Below are positions 33,627 to 46,744 of a DNA stretch of 64,000 bases, piece after piece. Both the position numbers and the translations under genes were made by a program. The notes under the pieces are model-generated. The model made no database searches and was not told where the DNA came from. It worked only from the letters and a program-made list of their open reading frames with translations. Numbering within the stretch: the first letter of the stretch is position 1; each line of letters opens with the position of its first letter. The stretch is taken from contig NC_061514.1 in the NCBI RefSeq assembly GCF_022539505.1, positions 330,257,090 to 330,321,089 on the forward strand, given 5' to 3'. The stretch is from Lolium rigidum. Lineage: Eukaryota; Streptophyta; Magnoliopsida; Poales; Poaceae.

Positions 33627-36600
33627 TGCGGTGACCCAGCATACCACTGCATGATGTAGTATACAAGTCGTTGATATGATCTTTGTGAAGGGACTTCTTC
33701 ACAATTTGCCATATCCCTCAGAGTGGTACAACAGAAACATTGCAGTCATAACACTCCATACTTTATTACAAACATTGTCTTAACAAGTTGGTATTCTCAC
33801 AGGTCCTATGAGAACACCCTAAGATACTACTTAAGTACGATTACAACTCATAACAATATAAAAGAGAGCTCAACAACTTATTTAGGTAAGTTCTATGTTG
33901 CTCGGCTCTATGATGCTAGGGTATGTCACTACTCCTCCACCTCCGTGTCATATGGTCCGTAGACTATCCCATAGTCTCACGCCTTCCACTCCGCCCTGGT
34001 GAAGATCGGGTTCTTCGTAGACCAGCTCATAGCTTCTTTCCGTGCTCCATCAGCAATAGCCTCCACCTCCGGATCGTCAGACTAGCAAAGGTGTCGAAAG
34101 AAAGTGAGTACGTGAGGGTACTCAAGAAGTTCTAAAAGAATAAAAAGGTGTTTGATGCACTAGCTACTGACCATTGATCAGGAAATCTCAGGTCAATGCA
34201 TGTTTTGCAATCATTTCTTCAAAAGGTTGCTTTTATTATGAAAACTATGCCCGTCGGTCTTCACTGTGTTGACTAGAACTTCGTGAGTTCCTTTCCTCGT
34301 CGCGTCGTGCAGCTTCCCTTCCCGGAACAAGGAGTGACGAATTGCACAATTTGATACACCTCGCAGAGGTGCGTTACTTTTCCCACAAGAGATCTCACCC
34401 TTTTTGCCATCCGGCAGGACTTGCCCCTGTTCACACTTCCTTTGGTGTGAGGCCGGATATAAGATCCAAGCCCACACCGCCTTCTCCGCGACCGCAAACT
34501 CCATTCTTTTTGTCCAACCGTACACCTCCGGCAGACTTCCCCGATAATACGGCTTTACTCCATGGTGTACTCCGGACAATCCTTCATAGATGGTAGAGAT
34601 TAACATCACTAATGGATGGGGATTTAAAAAGGATTTCCCAACCTATTGCGGTCAGTGCCTCCAACACCCCACCGTCTCTACCAATCCGTTGGCGTGCGTA
34701 AGGGAAAAGATACGACCGGCTTCCCTGCGAGCCAATATAGATCTCATGGTCAACGCGGTTTGTACGGCGCCAGAATCACTCTGGACGGCATTGGTAATTT
34801 AATCCTAGGGTGATATAACCCATTGCAATGGAACCTCCACCATATCAACACATACCATGGTTCCATTGCCGACCACATAGTCATATTCATAGTTGGAAAA
34901 TAACATTTCATTTGCGATGCAGAATGATAAGTATATAGCTTTGCATTAAAGTAGTAGAAAATAATCAAATTGACATGAGCAAGGGTGAACTTGCCTCGTG
35001 ACCGCGAGATAGTGCGCTTCAATGCGCTTGATGGAACCTGGACCTCGGGTTCTCTGTAAGAAGCATCATTGTCCTGTAAGGACAATGTTATAAAATCCAA
35101 ATAATGCAATCATGGATGTATTATTTTATGTTGAATCCCTTTCTCCCGTGGAGTTATTACAATTAAGTGTTGTATTAAGATTTATGTCTTTAACTGGTAA
35201 TTTACAATTGATTTAAAAGTATAAACCATTTTAATTCACACAAAGTACAACAATTCAAAGTAAAACTATTTACTTGGTGATTCCTTTAATCATTCCAAAA
35301 AATAGTTGAAAATTATAGAGTTACCTTTATAGTTTTTGGAATAAAAGGAATATAGTATTTTTCTGGGAAAATACTCTTTTACAAAAGAAATGACTTGGAA
35401 TAATAGAATTTCATTTTGAAATGTTTGAAAATAAGTATTTGAACTTATTTGAGATTTTTCCTTGAATTTTAAATACAAGGAAATAATAATTTTAAATTCC
35501 AAGTTATTATTTAAATTCTTAAAATTCATAATTTTGAATTTGTTTCATAAATTCCATTTCATATTTTATTCTTGTTAAGATTTATTTTTCATTCATAAAT
35601 CCAATTTGTATTGGATTTTTAGAGTTGTTTATGATTTATTAAAATTTGGTAAAGTTTTGGTCTTTTATTAAATGCAAAAAGACCAAAATACCCTTCCGGA
35701 CCCCATTGGGCCCAACCCAATAACTTAACTCAGGGACGGCCCAATAAGGCTGGCCCCCTTTGGGTTCTGGGTGATGCCTAAGCGGCCCACCATCACTCAC
35801 TCCCACTCGGCCCTCTCACTCGCCTCGTCTAACCCTAACCGTCCGGCGACTCCCGTGGCGAGTGGCGCGCCGCCGCCATGGCCGCCGCCTTGCTCCGGCC
35901 ATCGCCGGCCTTCTCCGCCGTAGCCACCACCCGATCCCCGAACCGCCGTGAGCAGTACTCCATCGATCCGTCCGCGCGCAGCTCTCTCCCTTCTTCGTCC
36001 TCTTCGCGCGAATCGCCTCCGATCCGGATCTCGTGGAGAATCGCTCGACGAACTCCGGCGAGATCTCGCCCTCGCCGACGATGAGTACGTGCCCGGGGTT
36101 GACCTCGGCGCGGTGCGCCGCGCACTTCGTGCCGCCGCCCCTGTGTGCCGCGTATGGTGGTGCCGGTTCGTGTCCGGGCTTCGCCGGCGCAACGTCCGGC
36201 GCCTACCCCGGATTTGCACCAGCAGGGCCGCGCGAGCACCGCGCCGCCATGCCCCAGCCCCTCGCGTCCGTGCGCAAGCAAGTGCGTCGTCCTCACCTCC
36301 ACCCCTTCGTGCGCCTCCCATGCTTCTCGTTCTTCTTCCTCCTCGCGTCTCGCGCGCTCTCTCGCGTGATCCCGTGATCGCACGCAGCCATGCTATCCCC
36401 TATGCAAATTGCCCGTGCTTCGTTAATTGCAAGTTCATGGCCCAATTACCATTTACCGGGTACCGGCACTACGCCGCTTTGCTTGCCGTTCATGCCGTGC
36501 TTGCTTCTCTCCGTCGCTCCTAGCATGCTCCACACTTGCCATGCTCTACCGTGCTTGCTCAAGAGCTAACTATGCCATGCTATGCTTGTCTAGGTGTACT

Positions 36601-38683
36601 TGTGCATGTATCCGTGACACTTGTGTGTGTGCCAAAGGGTGTCTCGTGGGATATGCTTCAGATACTGCAAGCCAATGATCCATTGGATCATTCCTTGCTT
36701 GTTAGCAACCTCTCTGTAACTTGGCTTGCTATACTGATCCATTTGATCAATTGATTGCTCGAGCATTAAGCCATCAAGTCAGCATTGTGGCTATATGAAT
36801 CAATTATCCGGTGATGCCGATGCTCAAGCATCACCGTGTCGTTGCTTACTTGTGCCGTTGCTCATCTTAGCTATCTAGACTTGCTCTAGTGGCTATGAAT
36901 TAAATTGTGTGGCTTAACGAAGATACATCGTCATGCTTAGCATGGATCTGTGATAAATTCATGCTTGGATTACTTAAATTATGATGAACTCGCTTGCGTG
37001 TGATGATTTAAATGACTTGCTTGTATATGAATTTACCGTTCATGATTCTTTTACAAGCAATTAAAGTCTGAATCCATTCCCGGATAGTGATGTGCTAGGC
37101 TGGCTTATTTTTAATTGATGCTAAATGTGATGTGACCTCAGCAGCCTTGCTACCGATTGGTTGCTCACTTAGTAAGTTGGATCTTGTGGCTATCAACTTT
37201 TGCTTGCATATTTGGGAATCATACTTGATATGAATGCCAATATGCTTGCCTCGATGAAAATCTAGGGTTACCGATGGTTCATAGCTTAGGATTTACCGTG
37301 TAGTCTTGGTCACAATCTTAGCTATCTAATGGTGCTATCCGTGCATGTGATCTAGCTAGTGTGTGCATCTCGTGCATGATTTCTAGCTTCAGGCACATGA
37401 TCCGTATCCGGATGGTTTCTATCTTAGGTAGCTTTTGACGCAAAGAATCCTTGGTGAAAACCAAGTGATGATCTACCCCTATGAGCATCCGCTCATCCCA
37501 TGCTTAGTCTCATGCATATGATGGATTAGATCCATTGATCTCTTCCAGAACTAGGTATACCTTGTTCCAGCCTCCTAGAAAGAAATGCTTTGTTGATGCA
37601 GACTTGGGTTTGTGTCACAGGGCCTCTTCACCTCCGTCATCTTGACGATCTTCTCAGTCACCATGATCTCTCGTGGTTGAGTGGTTGTGTGTGCTGGCTC
37701 GTTCTTGCTCAAGAACTGATGAATCCGTGCTTGTTCTTGCTTCACCCCTTACCCTGGTGAATCCTTATCCGGTCGACCGGTTATGATTTCTAGGGTTTGT
37801 GCCCCTTTTATATGAACCCCGGCTCTATCCCCGTATTGACACACAAGCCCGGCTTGCTTGGTGACTAATCCGTTGCATGGCATTGTCGTAAGCTGCCCGC
37901 GACACTTGAGCCGTATGCTCATATGCTGAAATCCTGAGCCCGTGTGGTGCCTCGTGCTTGGTCCGCCGTTGCTGTCCTTATCTCGTGCCGCCGTCTTCGG
38001 TTTTGGACAAGCACAAGTGCATGTCACTCGGTTCTGCCCAAACCGAACTATTTGACTAACACTGACATTCTCGCTAGTGTTGGGTTCTTTGTTTGGCAAA
38101 GTTTTGAAGATGGACATGACCATGAAGAAATACTTCAAGTCATATAGTCTAGGCTTTAGTTTAGGAAATAATATTGTAATCTTTTATTTTTCATTTTCGT
38201 TTATTATTTATCAATTCTTAGTATCAAGAATATTGTAAAGACAATGTAATCTATGTTGTGATATCAATAAAGCCCAAGTTTTTGTTTATGAGCTTTTGGA
38301 TTTATGTAACATTTATATTCTGGAACAAACATTGTATTTTACGATTCACTTTGAAATTCAAAGTTGTTTGAATTCATAAGTTGTTTAAATATATGAATTC
38401 CATTTTATATTGTTCAATGCTTATTGTTGAATGCATTAACACTTGTCAAATGGAATCAATTCCCCAACCTAACAAGATACAAAAAAAAAGAGATCATGTC
38501 GAAACTTCCCTAACCTCACATTGCCTCCAACCCCTAAGTGCAAAATGAGAGAGAACCCTCGATCCCTCCTAGGTTTAATACCTGCAATAAAGCGCGAAAA
38601 TTTCCCCCGTTTCTAGCGTTGTGAAATGCACATCCCATTTCTAAATCTACCCTTCGTTGTTCCTATGTTCCTGGGTTATTACA
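33627..38683 (+). mobile_element. Element F: probable solo LTR of about 5 kb
   Basis: It interrupts E: sequence before (gaaacatat) and after (catatgtaatg) joins as in H and I. The ends are TGCGGTGACCCAG and GGGTTATTACA, with CATAT on both sides (33622-33626 and 38685-38689; one extra g precedes the right copy). No second copy of either end occurs inside, and there is no gag or pol, so I read it as one LTR left by recombination. A GC-rich block (about 35690-36380) with an ATG at 35878 follows an AT-rich left part. An aataaagc signal is near 38266, which favours plus orientation. The size resembles the very long LTRs of Sukkula-type LARD elements. Confidence 0.7.
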
Positions 38684-39417
38684 GCATATGTAATGCAGCT
38701 AGAACGCGAACCGTGGAAATCCGAGCTCAATTGCGTGCAAAGGTGCGTGCACTATTGGTATCTCGATGCATGAGGCTTGCAACTTATAGGTGAGGTTTTA
38801 TGCATAACACATATGAATGACTACAATTCCGTTGACAAAATTGTTTCCATGTTTCTCAAAATAAAAAGCTCTAGCACATGAGTAATCCCCGCTTCCCTCC
38901 GTGAAGGGCCTTTCTATTTACTTTATGTTGAGTCGCTCACCTCACTTTTCTATCTTAGAAGCAAACACTTGTGTCAACCGTGTGCATTGGATTCTTACAT
39001 ACTTGCTTATTTGCACTCATCATATTTACTTTGTGTTGAAAATTATCCATGAGATATGCATGTTGAAAGTTGAAAGCAACTTCTCCGAAACTTAAATCTT
39101 CCTTTGTGTTGCTTCAAAACCTTCTGGCTAAGAATCTATTGCTTTATGAGTTAACTCTTATGCAAGACTTGAAAGATGCTGGTCTCTGAAAGTACTATTT
39201 ATGAAAAGTATTTGCTGTATGATTCAGTTTGTTTAGTCATTATCTATTTGTTAACAAACTATAGACCATTGCTTTGAATCACTTCATTCTGATCTCCTTG
39301 TATGCTTTACAATAGTATGGATCAAGATTATAAAGTTGGTAGCATGTCACTTCTGTAAATTATTCTTGTTATCGTTTACCTACTCGAGGGCGAGTAGGAA
39401 CCAAGCTTGGGGATGCT
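38684..39417 (+). other. 3' non-coding region of element E (right of F) with purine tract
   Basis: It continues the H/I-like 3' region and ends aagcttggggatgct directly before the LTR. Many small indels compared with the other copies. Confidence 0.8.
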
Positions 39418-40951
39418 TGATACTGTCTCTACAAACGCATCTATAACTTCTCTTATGTTCCATGCTAGTTTTATGACAATACCTACATGTTTTATCTCAT
39501 ACTTTATATCATTTTGGATGCATTTTCCGGTACTCAACTCCATTAACAGATGCCGAAGCGCCGCCCCTGTTTTTCGCTGTTTTTGGTTTCGTAAATCCTA
39601 CACGGAAATACATTCTCGGAATTGGACGAAACAAAAGCCCACCGTCCTTATTTCTTTTCTTCACGGCGAGGCTTCAGAACACCGAAGAGGAGACGAAGAG
39701 GAGCCACGAGGCGGCCAGCACCCTAGGGGGGCGCGGCCCCCACCCCCGGGCGCGCTCGCTCTATGGGGTGGGCCCTCGGACTCCACCCACATCTCCCCTT
39801 CACCTATATGCATCCCTCCCATCTCCGAAAACCCTAAGACAACCCGACGACAGATCCACGCAAGAGTTCCGCAGTCGCCGCCATCGCGGAGCCAAGCTTC
39901 GGGGGAGCCGGCGCCCGTCTGCTCGGCACGCCGCCGGATGGGGAACTGCCCCCGAGTCATCTCCATCGACGCCACCGCCCGCCATCTTCATCGCTCGTTG
40001 CTGCGGCTCCCCATGATGAGGAGGGAGCAGTTCTCCCCGAGGCTAAGGGCTCTACCTCGGTGAGCTATGTGGTTCATCTCTCTCTCCACGGTGTGGACTC
40101 TTTTATGTGATCATGAGCTTTGTATCACTATTAATCTATGTGCTACTCTAGTGATGTTATTAAAGTAGTCCATTCCTCCTCCATGATGTGAAAGTAGCCA
40201 ATGTGTGCATCATGTAGTACTTGGCGTAGGGTTATGATTGTAATCTCTTGTAGATTATGAAGTTGACTACTACAATGATAGTGCATTGATGTGATCTATT
40301 CCCCCTTTTCATGGCTGTTGTGACAAAGGTGTATGCTTGGTGTTAGTACTCGGTCTAAACTGCAACGGTCTATTATGCACCCTAGAGGATAGCATTTAAC
40401 ATGAACTCCTGACGTTGTGGAGCTGGTTTACTCCCACTTGAGGTGTGCTTTTATAGCCCTACACAATGAATGGTGTTTGTTATCCAACAAGAGAGTGTTT
40501 GAAAGTGAGCACAAGTGGAAGAGAAGTTATTTATTTATGTGATCATTGTTGAGAGTGTCCACTAGTGAAAGTATGATCCTCTAGGCCTTGTTTCTAAGCA
40601 TTGAAACCCCGCTTCCAACAAGTCATCGCTACATGTTTGCTTGCTGCCATTTTTATTTCATATAGATTGCAATTACTACTTACAATCATCCATATTACTT
40701 GTATTTCACTATCTCTTTGCCGAACTAGTGCACCTATACATCCGACAAGTGCTAGGTGTTGGGGACACAAGAGACTTATTGTATCTTAATTGGGTGGCTT
40801 GCTGGAGAGGGATATCTTTGACCCCTACCTCCCAGTTCGAGGAAACCTTGGGTGATTCACTTAAGGGAAACTTCGATGCCGGTTCTCACAAACCTCTCGC
40901 TCTGGAGGCCCAACACTACTCCACAGGAATAGAAGCGTGCGTAGGACATCG
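39418..40951 (+). repeat. 3' LTR of element E
   Basis: About 1534 bp. It matches 29283-30763 but has many 1-2 nt insertions and losses, starting with tgatactgtctctacaaacg. Confidence 0.82.
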
Positions 40952-40956
40952 TGAAC

Positions 40957-42124
40957 TAGATGCATGCGCTGCAAGCGCGCAAGTGCTCGGGAAAAAGCGG
41001 AGGAAAGTGTGTCTCCCACTTGCGTAACGTGTCAAAAACCGCACTCTTCGGCCCCACAAGTCGCTGACGAGATAGAACTCGCGTTCTCCCCAATAGCGGA
41101 CATCGTGGCATATCGCGCACCGACGTCATAGAAAAAGTTCCGCTCGTAAAGGCTTCGGGAGGATTGGCGACAAAAGAGTATTATTGGGAATTTCGGGAGC
41201 TTTTGATCAAATACAAGTTTTTGCTCAAATGCTCGGGGGCTACTTTTATAAGGAGTTTTGATAAGGAGATGATTCAAAAAAGACAAAATAATTGAGCCAA
41301 CAGCCAAGTATAAATACTCGACTGTAGCCTCGGGGGCTACTCCCATCGGGAGCGCTGGCCGCGCACCCGATAAAGATGACATTATTGAAAAAGATTAACA
41401 ATATAGCGAAAGAGCTACTAAAGAGGTGAGCCTACAACCAAGTACAAGCACTTGGCTGTAGTCTCGGGGGCTACTCCCATCGGGAACGCTGGTCGCGTAC
41501 CCGATGAAATTGATAAATTCATAAGGAGAATATTTCGAGTTATGATATAACTCTTCATATACTCCCATTGGGAGCACAAGATAAACAATACAAGTCATCT
41601 GTTGACTCAGATAAATGTGCTATTCCAGCAGCCGAAAAAGGCACTCGACAATATATTCTCAGAGCGCCTCAGTCGCGATTTAATCTCTGAATGCCGCAGA
41701 ACTTTGCGAAGGTTAGACCCCGGGATCCGTCCTGTGCGGCGTGGCACCGCCTCTGAATGCGTTTTAATACTTTTTCCGTGTCAACAGGTGCGAAGAAAAA
41801 TCCTAACAGACGCGTTGGTTACCCGATAAAACATAACTGGAATTCGGCATCTGGTAAGACCTTAAGTGGCACATGTCGAATTACGCCAGTATCTCGAGAT
41901 CATGTCCAGGGACGTGATCTTGAAGTAGGTTTTTGCGGGATTGCTACAAAGAGCAGTTAACTGGTACCTGATCCGTCAGATGAACCAGCCCCAATTACCG
42001 TTGTCCCTGTATAATATACGATTGTTTTATGAAAGTTATTTACTAACTCGAAGAAATCATATGATAATTGTAAAGATGGAGATTTTCCCTGATTCTTCGA
42101 TTCAAGAAAAATCTCGGGGGTTAC
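40957..42124 (+). other. 3' non-coding region of element D
   Basis: The left end continues the antisense gene promoter region interrupted by E. It contains two similar units (41301-41375 and 41435-41511) that both include ctcgggggctactcccatcg, with partial copies near 41230 and 41560. No gene recognised. Confidence 0.7.
41301..41511 (+). repeat. Degenerate tandem repeat, period about 135 bp
   Basis: Units share ccaagta, ctgtag, ctcgggggctactcccatcg, cgctgg and acccgat in the same order. Confidence 0.75.
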
Positions 42125-42516
42125 TGACATAAGCATCCCCAATGGGCCTGTCGAAGATAGTACCCGGAGTTTACTGAAGGCCCACGACCCGAAGTTTATG
42201 AAGCCCGGAAGCCCAATTAAGAGATAGTTTGGAAAGATAGAGTTGTATTAGGAATATTCGACATGTAACTACTACGGGACGAACTCAAAGAGTCTCCCGG
42301 ACTTTGTAACTTGTACATCACGAAACCCTCGGCTCCACCTCCTATATAAGGGGGAGTCGAGGGAGAAAGAGAGGATCGATTTCATTGTCAACACAACCCT
42401 AGTTTTCTAGCAGTCGAGTACTTTCCCGGCTGAACCCTCGAGATCTACTTGCCCTCTACTTCCTACTAAAACCCTAGTCTACAATATTTAGGCATTGACA
42501 AGTCGATACCTTGTCA
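42125..42516 (+). repeat. 3' LTR of element D
   Basis: 392 bp, TGACATAAGC to CCTTGTCA. It differs from the 5' LTR at about a dozen visible sites plus small indels. Confidence 0.93.
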
Positions 42517-44107
42517 CATGGACTGACTACTTGGATGATCAACCAAACTTTTTATGCGGGACTGATTTTTTTCTTCAAGAAACCTTCTGGATTCAGCTGC
42601 TGGAAGTCCATTACTTTGGGGGCTGCAACAAAACTCATTGATGATATGATGATAAATTATTCTGAATGGCACACTGAGAGGGCTCCACAAGGTAAGAAGG
42701 TAAATTTACGTTTAAGAAACCTCCTCTTTGAGTGGTAAGATTGATACTATTATGTCTATGCTTGTTAATGGTAAAACTCATGTTGATCCAAATAATATTC
42801 CGTTAGCTTCTTTGGTTGCTCAAGAAGAGCATGTTGATGTGAACTTCATTAAAAACAATAATTTCAACAACCATGCTTATAGGAATAATTTTGGTAGCAA
42901 CAATTATAGGCCATATCCTCCTAATAATGGTAATGCTTATGACAATTCTTATGGTAATTCCTACAACAACAATAAAAGTACACCCTCTGACCTTGAAGTC
43001 ATGCTTAAGACCTTTATTAGTAAACAAACTGCTTTTAATAAATCTGTTGAGAAAAAGTTTGGCAAAATTGATGTTTTTTGCTTCTAAAGTTGATAGTCTT
43101 GCTCATGATGTCGAATTTATTAAATTAAAGGTTATGCCTCGTGATGTTAAAGAAAGTAAAACTTTGAATGGCATTCAAGTTAGAATTGATGACAATGTTA
43201 GGATGTTGGCGAAATTGCATGCTAGGTGGGAAAGAGAAGATTAAATTGCTAGAAATAATAATTGACTAAAATTTGTACCATTACCACCACTAGTAATACT
43301 AAAGTCTAAAATGCTAGAAAATATCCTACTATTAATGGTAAAATAATTGGTACAAGAAAAGTCCCCACTCCTACAAAATTGCCTAGAACCGCTAAAACTT
43401 TTTCTGATAAGAGTGCAAAAAAAAATCAGAGTATGGGAGACAATAGTCCTTTTACCTTTGATAGTAATGACTTTGATTTTGATGATTGCAATATCGCTGA
43501 AGTAATTAATTTTTTACAAAATCTTGCTAGAAGTCCTAATGTTAGTGCTATAAATATGGCTTTTTACGAAACATATTACAAATGCTCTTATGCAAATTAG
43601 AGAAGAGAAACTAAAACATGAAGCTTCTATTCCTAGAAAGTTAGAAGATGGCTGGGATACCATCATTAAGATGAAAGTAGACGATTTTGATTATAATGCT
43701 TTATGTGATCTTGGTGCAAGCATTTCTGTTATGCCTAGAAAAATCTATGATATGCTTGATTTGCCACCGTTGGAAGAATGTTATTTGGATGTTCATCTTG
43801 CTGATATTGCTACAAAGAAACCTTTGGTGAGATTTAATAATGTTTTTATTACGGTTAATAATAACTTTGTCCCTGTTGATTTTCTTCTTTTGGATTTTGA
43901 ATGCAATGCTTCTTACTAATTATTTTGGGAAGATCGTTTCTTAGAATTGTCGGTGCTGCTATTGATATGAGAGATGAGATTATTAAATATCAATTCCCAC
44001 TCAAGAAATGTATGGAACACTTCCCTAGAAAAAGAAATAATTCACCTTATGATTCTATTATTAGAACAAGTTATGATGTTGATGCTTCTTCATTTGAAAA
44101 TACTTGA

Positions 44108-45262
44108 TGCTAGCTCTTTTTCTGCGCCTAGCTGAAAGGCGTCAAAGAAAAGCACTATTGGGAGATTACCCATGTTTTATTTCTGTAATTTTTATTTTGT
44201 TGAGTCTTGGAAGTTATTACCTTTGTAACAATCTATCCTTATCATTTTTATTTCGTTTTTTCCAAGAATAGCCTCTAGGAAGAAAGTAAGATTTGGGGAA
44301 GTTGCTGTCCTGAAACAGATTATGTGCTATCACCATAAAAATTCGTATTCCCAGCCAGAATGTAATTGTGAGCTGCCAATTTTTGAACATATGCCCTAGG
44401 TAATTATCTAACTTTCGTCAGTTTAACACTTTTCGATCTGAGCAACAGAAGATTTTCTAATAAATCGATCTTTACCTACTACTCTATTTTGACAGATTTC
44501 TGCCACTGATTTCATTTGCCTCTTAATCTCTTTTTTAGTTCTTCTGAGGGTAGAGCTTTTTGAAGAAGTTACTACAATAGCTAATGTTTTAATAGATGTT
44601 CGATATGTTAGAACTTAACCCAAGTTGATTTGTTATTTTGATTGTACTAATGCTGCTAATAAGAATTGTGTGAAGTTTTGTATGAAGGAAGTTTTCAAGT
44701 GTAGGGAGAGAAGAATGATGTAATGAGATGAAGAATGGATAAAAGCTCAATCTTGGGGATGCCCATATGTCAGCCCAAGAAATATACAAGAGGTACAAGC
44801 GTCAAAGCTTGGGGATGCCCAAGGCATCCCCTCTTCATCAACAAAGCATTAGGTCATATTTCTAGACGCTATATTTTTATTGCTTCATATGCTATGTGTT
44901 GTTATTGGAGCATCTTTATTTTTGTTTTGTTTTCTGTAGCGTATGGTTGGATCCCAGCATATTTATTTTGGAGAATGACACACTCCATTTTAATTGCATA
45001 GAACACTCTAATTTTCGCTCTTACTATTTCGCGAGTGTTCTAGTTTGCTAGTACTGCGTTTAGCTCTTGCTCTTCCACTCGTATTTTATTCAGAGCTTGT
45101 TAGTTTTCTTTATTTACGTATGATTAGATCTCTGATCTTTATTGATTATTATCTATGAGAGTTGTTTTAAATAAGTTGATTGGTGTTGGAGACGAGTAAA
45201 ATATTTCATGCTTATAGTGCTGCAAAAAGAAGCTTGTTTAGACTGTGGCATGTCATGTTGGA

Positions 45263-45325
<63 letters not shown>

Positions 45326-46744
45326 CATCATATGCTTAGTATTTATTATTGTAGCATGACTTGTCTCAAATATCTGAGAGTGCTTAATGTGCCATTGAAA
45401 GAATCATGTATTGTTTCCATCATAAAAAGCATAATATTATGGTATTCTCCTTTGATGGTTTATTGGGTTGACTTGGCACATGTTTACATCATGTTATGAC
45501 TACAAACCAGTCAACTAAAGCCTCTATGATCATTTAGTTTTTGACTTGTAATATCACCTTATGCTTTGATTAATAATATTTTGTCAGAAGATTATATGCT
45601 TGCAAATTACGAGTTGGGAGTTAGCACAAGCATGCTTTTATGGGGCACGCTTTCAACCTTGCACTTATTCTTATTTAGTTGATATCATGTTCTTTTGTTT
45701 ATGGATGCCTAGCGGTGAAATAAAATGGAAACTTGTAAGTTCATGGAGTTTGTATATGTGTTAGAGAAACGTCTGGGCAGCCAACTTAAGCCATGCATCA
45801 TTCATGGTGGAAATTTACAGCGAACCATAGTGAGCATTATGTGAAGCATCTTCAATAAAAAGCTATGGCGCCCATAGTAAATAAAAGGATTGCTGAGATG
45901 CTCATTGTCTGTTTGTCTTGTCATTTTGGTATGGGAATGCTCCTATATCATGGGCAGGAGGTACCCCGTTGGCGTTCTCAATGATAAATGTATGCTTACA
46001 ATGACAAGAACTTATTTGAGACCTAAGTTGAGTAGCATGAGGTTTAGGTACTCGTATTCAAGGTATACGGGATTTTCAACTTGTGATTTATCAAGCATAT
46101 AACTCATATTTTCCCTCACATTAACTTTAACCATTCAAGATGCTTATGATAGGGTTAATGAGGGCTCAAAGCTAATGAGTACCATACTTTTTGGAAGGTT
46201 TATAAAACTTGTTAATCTTGCTTCCTTCTGCGAAGGACCCTTTCTTTTAATTTTATGTTGAGTCTTCATCTTCTTGCTTTATGCACCAATTAAGAGAGCA
46301 TAGTTGTCATTCTGAGTATAATGTGCATAGTCCCAAAATTTATTATTTATTGATTCATGATTATGATATTGCTTGTTCTAAAATTACTTGTATATAGTCA
46401 CCCTTTGAACTCTAAAGGTGTCCTGAAATTTATGTTTTGCTACTTCATAAGGACAAGCTGAGTACAACTTTGCTATGTTTTCTCTATGGTCATAAACAAA
46501 TAGTTTCTTTCAGTGGCACTATTATTCATGATCCTTTGTTTGAGGTACTTCTCATGTTATAACGTAGTTGCTAAGTTCTATTGTTAGAATTATATCTCCC
46601 ATGCCTATGTTTAGAGTACTTTGATCCCAGCCCACAATGCTTTTACAATAACTTGATCAAGATTGTGTTGGCTTCATGTCACCTCAATTTTTTTTGTTAT
46701 CACTTACCTACTCGAGAACGAGCAGGAGTTAAGCTTGGGGATGT
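44108..46744 (+). other. 3' non-coding region of element C
   Basis: It starts with the hairpin block CGCCTAGCTGAAAGGCG (44125-44141) and ends with a purine-rich aagcttggggatgt. It has diverged from the H/I version and contains no gene. Confidence 0.75.
45264..45326. repeat. (TTA)n microsatellite
   Basis: About twenty ATT/TTA units inside the 3' region of C. Confidence 0.95.

Larger units (their letters stand above)
29283..40951 (+). mobile_element. Element E: non-autonomous Ty3 element nested in D
   Basis: LTRs 29283-30763 and 39418-40951, with flanking ggaac (29278-29282) and tgaac (40952-40956), a duplication with one change. It has two primer-like modules, one decayed ORF (30941-31672), a 3' non-coding region shared with H and I, and a purine tract aagcttggggatgct before the 3' LTR. 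Its 3' region was opened by element F. LTRs resemble WHAM/Sabrina-type Triticeae families from memory. Confidence 0.9.
26112..42516 (+). mobile_element. Element D: Tat-like element with short LTRs, inserted in gag of C
   Basis: LTRs 26112-26499 and 42125-42516, bounded by a perfect CATGG duplication (26107-26111 and 42517-42521). The interior has gag with nonsense codons, then an abrupt junction near 28890 to the start of an antisense gene. Then comes the nested element E (29283-40951), and finally a 3' non-coding region with tandem repeats and a purine-rich tract (ctcggggg, about 42113-42120). Protease, reverse transcriptase and integrase are absent. Confidence 0.93.
25624..44107 (+). pseudogene. 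gag-protease of element C in two parts (25624-26111 and 42522-44107)
   Basis: The start MGTLENTKLCDF is followed by a gag core (SRGKAKGWLLSLPRNSIDSW, AQAWEIMKSLVKNCPTHG) that stops at the D insertion. It resumes at 42522 with TTWMINQTFYAG. Small deletions and frameshifts occur around 42590-42720, 43070, 43240 and 43560. The protease part has CDLGASISVMP, the Leu-containing DLGAS active site of Athila-type elements, with its Asp codon GAT at 43707-43709. It ends ...VDASSFENT. Compared with element H the order is the same. The gene is dead by insertion and by frame damage. Confidence 0.85.

Noticed and set aside
35797..36523. Overlapping open frames on both strands in a GC-rich block
   Set aside because: They are Arg/Ala/Ser/Pro-rich frames caused by base composition inside the long LTR F. 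No conserved domain, and both strands are equally open.
33627..38683. Reading F as a complete retrotransposon
   Set aside because: No second copy of either end and no gag or pol were seen, so a solo LTR is simpler.
45264..45326. Poly-Tyr frame
   Set aside because: It is a translation of the (TTA)n microsatellite.
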